This document shows, piece after piece, positions 37,152 to 47,200 of a DNA stretch of 64,000 nt. A model generated the notes under the pieces. The model saw only the letters and a program-made list of their open reading frames with translations, had not been told where the DNA came from and ran no database searches. The position numbers and the translations under genes are program-made. The DNA is from Branchiostoma belcheri (taxonomy: Eukaryota > Chordata > Leptocardii > Amphioxiformes > Branchiostomatidae): the NCBI RefSeq assembly GCF_001625305.1, contig NW_017803854.1:622086-686085 (forward strand), given 5' to 3'. Numbering within the stretch: position 1 is the stretch's first letter; each line of letters begins with the position of its first letter.

Positions 37152-39377
37152 CTAAGGAGTCGGCTTGTCAGCGTTGACCACCACCTCCATAAGATCTTGC
37201 TCGGGTACGTCAACTTCATTCTCAATGTGCACCTGCAGGAAAAGTGTAAAGAGACTCTTTTTACACAACCAAGTCTTTTATTCAGCTGACATTTCGGTGA
37301 CCGTATGCCACCTTCCTCAGGGCAATTCTGACGGGTTCACATTGCACTGCAGCACAGGTGTAACAGTGGGGGGTTTATAGGCGCTACCAACAGATCCGGC
37401 AAATGGTTCGAACCCCGGCCCGGGACCAGAAGGGTTTTTACTGGCTCCTGTTTCTTACACAGGTGTCGCTGCTATAGATGCATTCCCAAACCCCAAACCA
37501 AATATTTACATATCTACACGTGTGAATACAGGGAAATGTATCTACAATGTGTGGGAGTTGGACATATACATAATTGTGGTCAGTTATTAAACAGTTACAG
37601 ACTTACACACCTGTAAGTTGGGTGCCCGTGCCGTGTCAGACATCACTCCCTCACATCTCTCACAGCTCTCCTGGCACTGGTTCAGCGCGGTGAGGGTGAC
37701 CGGGTCATACTGCATGGCCAGCTCACAGTTCAGCATGTGGGCTCGCACTGTGGACAGGATTTGGGGAACATGGTTAAAGGTAGCCTGTGTATATAAGTCC
37801 TTTGTCTGACGCTTGCAGAACCACCAACCCAAGTGGTAAACTATCAGGAAGCCAGCAAATACAATGCAATTTCAGGGCAACAAAACTGGATTTTCTGGTC
37901 ATTCTTTTAATATTTAATGACTCCACTCTCATAGTTATCTGTGAGGCAAAAATGTGATGTTGCTGACAGAAAACTTGCTTGTATTGTACCATGGGTTGGG
38001 TGTAGCGACTGGATTTATGGATGATACAAAAAAATAATGGGACTCCTCCTCACATGGCAGTATTCCAAATGGTTCAAGTATGAAATAATGGTGAAACTGT
38101 GGTAAGAAATAGCAGTAGATGTCCGAATGTCATACAGATTTCCTTGAACAGGGACACCAAGCAAGGATTTGATAATCCAGAACATTTTTTGTCACTCACT
38201 GCTGTTCTTGTTGAGCTGTTCCTCCATAGTAACCAGCTGTTTGTTCAGGTTGTCAATGGTGACCTTGTTGTCCTGGTAACTGTAGCCATCACCTCCACCC
38301 TCCTCTGTGGACTGTGCAACCTAGAGATGGAGAAGTCATACATGGGGGCCTGCATGCCCTTTTTCATAAGGCCATGTTGATTTGATTATATGGATGACAT
38401 CCGCGCACGCATGAATTTTCGGCCGTTTCCAAAAAAAAAAGTTTTCAACCATACTGTAAATCGTACAAAACAGTTGCAAAATGAGCAAAAATATACCATA
38501 AGTTACAAAAAAAATTAACAAAAACTATACCAATGTCGTAGAATGCCAAAATCAAACGAAAAAAAGACAAAATTGTAAAGAAATAAACTTGAAGACTAGA
38601 TTATTCGCCAAACCATATTCTGTGCCATTTGCTCAACCCTCATGACCACGTAGATTTCATAATGAAAAGAACTTTTTTTTTTTGCAAAACTTTTTTTTTA
38701 TTCGCACGCACGCATCAGTTTTGGGGCTCCCAGAGGATGTCATCCATATAATCAAATCAACATGGCCTAAGGTGTATTAAATTGGGCCTTTTTAGTCTTT
38801 CTAATCCGTAGGCAGCCGCCCCAAAAATCAACGTAATTCATAATAGTACATTAGCCCCATAGCCTAAAGCTGTAATCAGCTCTTTGAATTTAACGTAATT
38901 CTTAATCAGCGGCGAAAATTTTGCATAATTCGTAATCAGTGTCTCTCACCTGCTGTATTCCTCTGTTGAACTGGTCATCGCCACTGTGAAGAGGGCAGAG
39001 CAAATTATTTTTAGAATTCTGATATGACAGCAACCTAATAAGCGCTATCAAGATAATTATTTGATAGCCTCTAAAGTGCCACAATTCCATTTATGTGTGA
39101 TGTAGTTTGATCTGTCAATGCAATGCAATGAATTGAAATAAAATCAAACATGTCAATGTAGATCACTTGTATTTAACCTCGAGCTCCTTGCTGGTTTTTA
39201 GATATGTTATTCAGGAAAAGTCCATGATGTCTTTCACTATGAACTAACAGACTGTGAACATTTAATCTTCAAGCAGACTGAATATGGATATGGAGAATAT
39301 GGACCAGCAAAATCAACAAACCTGCTGTACATTCTGGAGTCGGACACGAAAGAAATGCTGGTTTGACCGGTCGCCAT
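37152..39377 (-). CDS. Small acidic coiled-coil-like protein, unrecognised
   Basis: I do not recognise the family. Five coding exons in transcript order are 39377-39322, 38983-38950, 38320-38200, 37747-37611 and 37232-37152: 429 nt, 142 residues, every junction GT-AG and in phase, starting MATGQTSISFVSDSRMYS and ending NADKPTP. The middle (about residues 45-70, DNKVTIDNLNKQLVTMEEQL) has heptad-like spacing and should form a short coiled coil. A cluster of four cysteines follows (LNCELA, then CQESCERC). The tail is acidic. It has no signal peptide or membrane segment. Size and layout recall subunits of small helical adaptor complexes, but that is impression only. It is convergent with PERK. 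Codon phase across five exons makes a real gene very likely. Confidence 0.75.
37247..37490. repeat. Family D element, rearranged copy
   Basis: Carries GTAAAGAGACTCTTTTTACAC, CAACCAAGTCTTTTATTCAGC, ATTTCGGTGACC, CCTTCCTCAGGGCAATTCTG and CAGGTGTCGCTGCTATAGATG, as in 28540-28792. A short unrelated insert (about 37370-37455) interrupts it. It lies in the last intron of the small gene, 15 bp from the exon. Confidence 0.6.
38367..38771. mobile_element. PIF/Harbinger-like MITE
   Basis: About 400 bp with perfect terminal inverted repeats of about 33 bp: GGCCATGTTGATTTGATTAT and on to ATGGATGACATCC, and the reverse complement ending CAACATGGCC at 38767. A TAA flanks each side. A 3-bp TWA/TAA target duplication and GG-starting ends are typical of PIF/Harbinger. 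The interior is non-coding and A/T-rich. It lies in intron 2 of the small gene. Confidence 0.7.
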
Positions 39378-40804
39378 TTTCTCTGAGATGTTTTCAGACT
39401 TGGAAGAGAAAAGATTCAGATAGTGGAGACAATACTTAGATGCTTTAAAATAGCGAACTTTCACGGTAAAATCAAACGTTCGGTGGCAACAAAATGGTGG
39501 TTTGACTGCTGCGTACACTTCTGTGTTTTGTTTCGTATCGATTTATTTTGCATCGAACCGGATCTAGAGAGGCACTAACTTGAGCCGGAATCACAACACA
39601 AAACTAGCTCAGATTGTAGGTGAAATACTTATAACTTATAGAAATGAGTTCTTGATAGTAAATTTCTAACGAAGAGATATTTTAGGATCTTTACGCTACT
39701 GTATGTGTAGAAGTAAAACGACGTCAATAGAGTTGTTCACCGTGACAGATGAATTTGGCAGTGCGTTCGTATCAAACTACAAAACGATACGACGAATTTA
39801 CTCGATATTTTGAACCAGAAGTGTACTCTGTGGGTACTGAAGACATTTCCATACCTTGTTTTATCAGATATGAAGACGTTTTCTCCTGTTTTATGCACGA
39901 AATTCAGCCTCCAGGTCGGCCCATCGGCGTCGTCTGCTAGCCACTGCTTCTGACGGACTCGGGTATCTTCGGTAAAGTTCGGAAAGCCGAGTGCCTACCG
40001 GGAATTTCAAGTCAACTTAATCAAATAACAAAACTAACATTCATACAAATGACTGTTTCGAAGATTATTTGAAGCTTCAGAGCTGGAATATTTGGCTGTA
40101 GACATTTTATTTTCAAATTTCGTAAGTTGTCAAAGTTTTGAGGGTCACGTGACGTCATTATTTGGGTGGCCATTTTGGTGACCCACGTGATGAGAGTTTT
40201 GTGAATGGTTTGTTGACTTTCCAAACTTTTCTGTTTATTTTGTCGACGTTTAGAGATTGTTCAACGGTTCTGTGTATTGTACAGAATGTTGTAAACATGG
40301 TAGGGATGTAGGGATATGTTTTGTTTGTCAGTATAAAGCGGTAGCAAATCTTTGAGATGTGAAAACCACTAGTAACTTTGTAGCTCCCCCCCCGCCAAGA
40401 AAACAACAACATATTAATTTATGCTCCTGCAAAATAAATGAAACATAGAAGTTTAAGATATTACTACATTTGATTATGGACGTTGAGAAAATTAAGGCAC
40501 AAATTGGGTGCACTTTTGTTCTTGAACTTGCAACTTAAATGTTTGTAATGTTGTTGTTTTAACTTGAATAGATAACAATTATTTGCCTGCATATTTTTCA
40601 ACCTCACAGCTCACACATACACAAATTATCATACAAATAGCGGTTTTGTTCACTGGACTTTGCTTAGGTTGCAAATTTGATTGTAAAATTGTTCGTCATA
40701 AAACATGCAGATATCTGTCATCTCAAATTGAGTGTTTTTTTTTTATTGCTGCATTGCTGTAATGTATCCGTTATAGTACCTTTCTCATCCTTTTTTTTTT
40801 TCTA
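39378..40804. other. Intergenic between the small gene and TRIM-NHL
   Basis: Probably holds the promoter of the minus-strand gene and a TRIM-NHL leader exon, because the TRIM start exon has a splice acceptor ahead of it. The open frame at 39749-39940 has no recognised similarity. No clear repeats were identified. Confidence 0.35.
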
Positions 40805-40805
40805 G

Positions 40806-40895
40806 TTGGCTTGAACAAGAATGGCCAAGGAGACATCTGGTCATGTTGTCGTTCGCTGCACTCAGTGCTGCCATGTGTTCTGTAAGCCGAAGCAG
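40806..40895 (+). pseudogene. Truncated copy 1 of the TRIM-NHL start exon
   Basis: After a T-tract and AG comes TTGGCTTGAACAAGAATGGC, then the same reading as the real exon (MAKE, SGHVVVRCTQCCHVFC, KPK) before homology ends near 40895. The real exon begins at 41251. The rest of the RING and the donor are missing. Confidence 0.75.
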
Positions 40896-41104
40896 ACGTC
40901 GCAACCAAACTCACAGAAATTTCTTCTCCATTTGTTTTTCTAGTCAGTTCAAAAAGGATGGCCAAAAATTGTCTTTCGTAAAAGTTAGTCAACCAAACAG
41001 CCTGCCTGTAATTTATCTCAAGATGGTGAGGGAGTGTTGTTGATCTTTTCGAAGGCAGAATTCAGGACCAAACTCACAGAACTCTTCTCCTTTTGTTTTC
41101 CAGT

Positions 41105-41170
41105 CAGCTTGAACAAGAATGGCCAAGGAGTCTGGGCATGTTGTCATTCGCTGCACTCAGTGCTGACATC
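41105..41170 (+). pseudogene. Truncated copy 2 of the TRIM-NHL start exon
   Basis: A second acceptor-like TTTTCCAG is followed by TCAGCTTGAACAAGAATGGC, then AKESGHVVIRCTQC and a stop codon. Homology to the true exon ends near 41170. Confidence 0.75.
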
Positions 41171-41262
41171 TGCCATCTCAATGTTGTTTTGTTTAGAAGA
41201 TAAAGCAAAGGCAGAATTTGACTGAAACTTCTCTTTTTTTGTCATTCCAGTCGGCGTGAAGT

Positions 41263-44200
41263 ATGGCAAAGGAGTCTGGTCATGTTGTCGTTCGCTGCAC
41301 TCAGTGCTGCCATGTGTTCTGCAAGCCGAAGCTGCTGCCGTGCCTGCACACCTTCTGTGAGACGTGCGTCTTTAAGGTCCAGGAGGAGGCGGACAAGGAG
41401 AAGGTCTTCTCGTGTCCCGTACAGACCTGTAAGGAGGAGGTTGCCAAGGGTGACAATGGTGAGTATCAGAATTAAGGAGGTTAGATACAAGTTATATTTA
41501 ACCTCCTTGTCAGAATAAAAAGATTCTTTTTTCCACAACCAGGTGGTTTTTAAGTTTTAAGTTTTATTCAGCCGACATTTCAGTGAACGTCTGTCCCCTT
41601 CCTCAGGGCAATTCTGACTGGTTCACATTACACAACACAGGTGTCACTGCTATATGTGGATGTGTTCCCAAACTACTAGTATTCATGAGTATTGGCTGTG
41701 GGAGGAAGATTGTTCTTTTGAGGGTCTGCATGCCTTTTTCTGTGACTGTGAGGCTCATTCACTGTTAATCGCAGCCATCGGACAAGAGGGCAATAGCCAC
41801 GAGTCTTAACTTCTTGTCTGGAATATGTGTTGCATTACATCGTATTTTTCCTTCCTTTTTCTGTAGACCTTACGGACAACATCCTTGTTGCAAACATCAT
41901 CAATGCGAAGTCCGTAGCCTGTGCTAAGAAGGAGAGTGTGAAGTGCACCAGCTGTGACAACCTGCTGGAGGCCTCACACCGCTGTCTGGACTGCCAGAGG
42001 TTCCTCTGTGTCAACTGTCATGCAGCGCACAAGCATATGCAGGTAGGGGGTGCTGCCAGGCATTTCTTAAGTTTTTCTTTTAGATTACGGCTAAAATTAG
42101 TCTGAGTGTGTAACTCAAACTCTGCCATCCGTGGATTCAGTGGCCATTGGGAGGGCAGCAACCGTAAAGCGATTTAATCAGGCTAGGCTAAAATGATCCA
42201 ATTAAAAAAGTTTGACAATGCATTGGTATTGTTTCAAGGACCAGTAGTCCATCTGTTTGCTTTTGGACAAATATTTCACCCGATTTACCGAAGAAAACGT
42301 TGCTTCTGAAAATGTGTCAAATGATGTTGCAGTGTTCAAAGGGTTTGAAATTCAGATGTCAGATCAAAAATCCTATAGCCTTACCAGTGGTCAATAAAAA
42401 AAAAAGACTCTGAGGCTAGTGTTCCCCAATTTGTGCTAGGGTCAGTTGGGAAACGAAAGACACAACATTTTCCACCTAGGTCTTATAAGTAACTATATGT
42501 AAGAATGATCTTCATATTCCCATGATTGCTTTTCACAAATACTGTTTTGTTTGCAGATTTTCCGCAGCCACAGGATCCAGAACATCTCCGAGTTCTTCAG
42601 CCAGCAGCAGGCTCAGAAGAGGCCGCTGTACTGCTCCAAACACCAGGGGGAGACCCTGGAACTGTTCTGTGAGACCTCAGGGATGCTGTGCTGTAGCAAA
42701 TGTGTGGAGGAGAACACAACCATACCCAGGTGATTTTGTTTTCAAAAAGTGGCCTGTCGGCCAAACAAGCAAATCAAGATAAGAAAAGGCCTCATTCATT
42801 CATTCATACGTTGGTGTCACATCATAATGAGAAAAAAAAACGTTTGTCAGGGCTCTAAATACTTTTTTTCTGCATAACTGCACTGTTGGTTTAAAAATGA
42901 CCTGTACCAGACAAGTCTTACCTGCACCACTCAGACTTTTAGAAGTGTGGATCATACAAAAAACTGTTCAGAAACCTTTGTATAAAGTATAACAATTGCA
43001 AGTTTTATGTGGATTGTGATTGTTGTGTACTAGTAGTTACGATAGCTGTACTTTTGTAAAAGATCAGTGCAGTTCAGTTCCCCTGTCAAGGGCTTCTGCG
43101 ATACATGTACTGTGACTTTTGGAAGTTCAATAAACCAGTCATAAGTTTTACAGTTTGTTCCCAACTGTATGTGTTCCCATGGAACAGAAATAACTACAAG
43201 TCCCCGGATGAGATAGCAGCCAGCTACAGGCAGACTCTTCGCTCCAGCATCACTGGCCTGGAGAAGAAACTACAGACAATGGAGGGGGAAAGGGACAGGT
43301 ATGGTACCAGTCTGTGGAATGTTTTGTTTCCTTAGTGCTATCTGTGACGCAATCCTGCTGGTTAGCAGTATGGTTCAAATGAGTCAAAATATCATGAACG
43401 TGGATTCTCTGAAGTGTGATGTCACCCTGAGTCAAAGGTATACCTTTGACTCAAGATTGATGTCACATTTCAAAGAATCCACCTGACTACCAACACATAT
43501 GAACCTTCATGATATCATGAACTTATCATTACCGTTACCACATTATTTATCTTTCGTCACCCTCCCTGCAGTTGCCGCCTCCTTGAAGATTAAGTTCTGT
43601 GGACATGTCCATTTTCTTGAGACTGTGAAATTTTACTGTTGTGAGACAAAGTGATGAACTACTGTAACAGTACTACCCTGTGTGTCCAGGTTTGACAGGG
43701 CGTTGGCTCTCCTCCTGGAGAAACAGAACCGAGCTGAGGCAGAAATCGTCAGGTCTGCTTCTGAGCTCATCAGCAAGGTGGGTGGTGGTTGGGTGCTATG
43801 GTCCATCCTGTCATTACGTATAATGTCATTACTCGATCGATCATTTGCATCCTGTCTTTTTCTTTTGGGGGCACTTTGTGTATACTTGAGCACCTGTCCA
43901 AGGTGGCTGCTTTTCCTCAGACCTCTGGGTGGTTGCCTTGGGCTAGCCTCTACCAGGTTTCAGAAGTGGTAGGAAAGGATAGAAATTTGCCAAATAGACA
44001 GATGACATGCCAGGGGAGGTGGTAAATGTACTCCTTAGTGGACCAACTCCCCTGGCATGTCATCTGTCTATTTGGCAAATTTCTACTCTTCTACTCAAGC
44101 CTGGTAGAGGCTAGCCCTGGGCATGTTTGACAGTAGAGATATGCACAAATAAAATCTGTTGTCATTTGGAGGTTGAATGAACCATAACCAATACCAACAT

Positions 44201-47200
44201 AGCAGTAGAGAGCCATTAACCAATGACTACTTCAGTGTACTAAAGGTTAAACTGTTTCCCAGGTAGAGGAGGCTCGTCAGTGCAGCCTGGCGGAGTTGTC
44301 GAGTGTAGTGGAGGAGAAGAGAAGACGGCTGGTGGAGGGTAAGGAGGAGATGCTTCAGCTGTACTCCCGGGGAGAACACAGCTGTACACAGGCACGCAGT
44401 CTGCTGGCACTGGCTACTGACGCAGAGCTGCTTATGCTCATGGACAAGTTCCAACAGGTGGGGACAGTTCACTAACTGTAACAGCAACAGAAAACTAGAA
44501 ATAGCTGTACTCCCGGGGAGAACACAGCTGTACACAGGCACACAGTCTCCTGGCTCTGGCTACTGACGCAGAGCTGCTTATGCTCATGGACAAGTTCCAA
44601 CAGGTGGGGACAGTTCACTACTGTAACTGTAACAGAAAACTAGAAATAGCTGTACTCCTGGGGAGAACACAGCTGTACACAGGCACACAGTCTCCTGGCT
44701 CTGGCTACTGACGCAGAGCTGCTTATGCTCATGGACAAGTTCCAACAGGTGGGGACAGTTCACTACTGTAACTGTAACAGAAAACTAGAAATAGCTGTAC
44801 TCCCGGGGAGAACACAGCTGTACACAGGCACACAGTCTTCTGGCTCTGGCTACCGACGCAGAGCTGCTGATTCTCATGGACAAGTTTCAGCAGGTGGGAA
44901 CAGTTCACTACTGTTCACTACTGTAACAGAAAGCTAGAACACTACTGTAACAGAAAGCTAGAACACTACTGTAACAGAAAGCTAGAACACTACTGTAACA
45001 GAAAGCTAGAACACTACTATAACAGAAAACTAGAAATAGCTGTACTCCCGGGGAGAACACAGCTGTACACAGGCTCGCAGTCTGCTGGCACTGGCTACTG
45101 ATGCAGAGCTGCTGATTCTTATGGACAAGTTTCAGCAGGTGCAGTGTTAGAAATACTAGTATCTGCAGTCTGCATCTCACTATAGAAAACAAGAAGTCAA
45201 AGATCTCACACCTCAATGATGTAGTTTTTGTGAATTTCTTCTTTCGATATATTGTGCCAGTATCCACTATCCAGGCATTTGTAAGATGTCCAAGAATTGC
45301 ATTTTCTTGGAAGTATTGTTTTGGGTGCCTGAGCTATGGGTTTGTCTGTCTGATTACCCAGAGTAGGTTGACAGCACATGGGTTGGGGATGATTGACAGG
45401 CAGAACGACAGGCAGAACGACAGAAGTTCAAAAAGTCAGTCAGGACATGGGGTGAAATTTTTTTTTGTTAAACATATTCTATTTTTCCTCCAGAGACTCG
45501 AGGAGTTGACCAGCTATGACCTTCGAGGTGACCTTGAGGACACCTTGTCGCTGTACTTCCACTCCTCAGAGGTCAGTGTGGAGACCTTAAAGAACAAGCT
45601 GGGATATCTTCAGACTGGCTCCATCGTGCCACAAGATGTGCTAGCAGCAGGTAAGGCCATACCAATTTAATTTGTTGATTCTCAGATTTTTTCAGACAAC
45701 AATATGAAGCAACAGGGTGAAAAACAATGCCTATATAGGTATAGGCATCATATCCTGGAGGCATCATTATGATAGACCTAAATGCTACAATTATAGGAGC
45801 CATGAAGTACCTTTTAATCAAAGCACTGCATTGCTAGATGTAAAACTGTAACAACTACGAAGAAAAGGACTTTCCTTAACTTTTGGGGCCAAAATATGAG
45901 TATTTCGGACTTAATTCAGAACCTTTAAAATACATCCCAAAATTCTGACATCTCTGTTTTCTCATTGGTTGATGTTGTCTCCAGGTGATGGTATCGCCAT
46001 GGCGACAGCCGGGGAGGAGGAGATGGTTACCATAGCGACCGGGTGCGACCACGTGAGGACCATGATCGGGTCCATCCGCGCGGAGCTGGTGGATCCTGCG
46101 GGCGTGGCCATACCGGCAACTGTTCATGACAATTTCAACGGCACGTACTCTCTGTACTACACGCCACAGCTGGCAGGGCCGCATAGGTAAGCATACAGGA
46201 AATGTAGAACTGTTGCAGTGGATTTGTTTCACGGTTCTACAAAATTGTTTCCAGCACAAACTTTATACACCACTATAACAGTAACCTTCTTAATTCCCAC
46301 CTACTGCAAAGTGAAGAAAACCACTGCAAAGGCAGTCTTCAATCTGTTTCATCAAAGGATGCACAAGTTTGCATTTATCTTGTTCACTAGCTGTACTATG
46401 GTGAGCTTGAGAATTGATGTAATCCTTCATTGTCTAATTATACAATCTTTCAACACACAGTAAAAGGCTTTATTTGCTCAGTTACTGAAAGAGTCACTTT
46501 GGTAAAAGAACACAGTAAAGTAAATAAATAAATATTAAAGAAATACGAAGAAAAGGGGAAAGAAGATCAGCTTTCAAACTGTTTTTTGCCTCACCTGTAG
46601 GTTGTCCATCAAGATCTGTGGCCACCACATCCGGGGAAGCCCCTTCTCCATTCACGTCGCTCCGGCCCCCAACAGGGACTCACACAGACAGACTTCGGCC
46701 CTCAAGCCAACAAAAGCAACAACCGCGATACCCCGTGGTAGGAGGCCTGACGGGAGCCCGCGTCGATGGAGCCAGGAGGGTAAGAAGGAGGCAATCAACA
46801 GGATCACCAGACACCTGGGGAGGCTCGGTGTTCAGGACTTTGTGAAGACTGCAGCAGGACAGGGGCAGACAGAGAGACTTCACGCAGCTGACAGCAGCCT
46901 GCAGTTTGTGGGAGATCCCAGCACACAGAAGGACAGGGCTGGTGCAGAAAGTCAGGCTGCTGTTAGACTGAGGACCAGGGCTGAAGATGACATGGCAGCA
47001 GCCAGCAGGAACACAGATGAAGATGACAAGATAGTGGCAAGCAGCAAGGCAGAAGATGAAAGTGTTCCCAAGAGCGACGGTTCTGATGGAAACAACAACC
47101 AAGCGGCGACTCCGTGGGTTGGGCCGCGGCGGAAGCTGAGCTTGGACGGGGCTCGTTCGCTGAGCCGCCACTCCTCTCCCGAGAAGAACGGCGCAAAAAC

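Noticed and set aside
39749-39940. 63-codon plus-strand open frame upstream of TRIM-NHL
   Set aside because: No similarity, no splice partners and no repeat of the pattern; it may be chance.
44458-45039. Reading through the spacers of the 99-nt array as one long exon
   Set aside because: The first spacer has an in-frame TAA and the 46-bp spacers shift the frame, so read-through cannot give a long protein.
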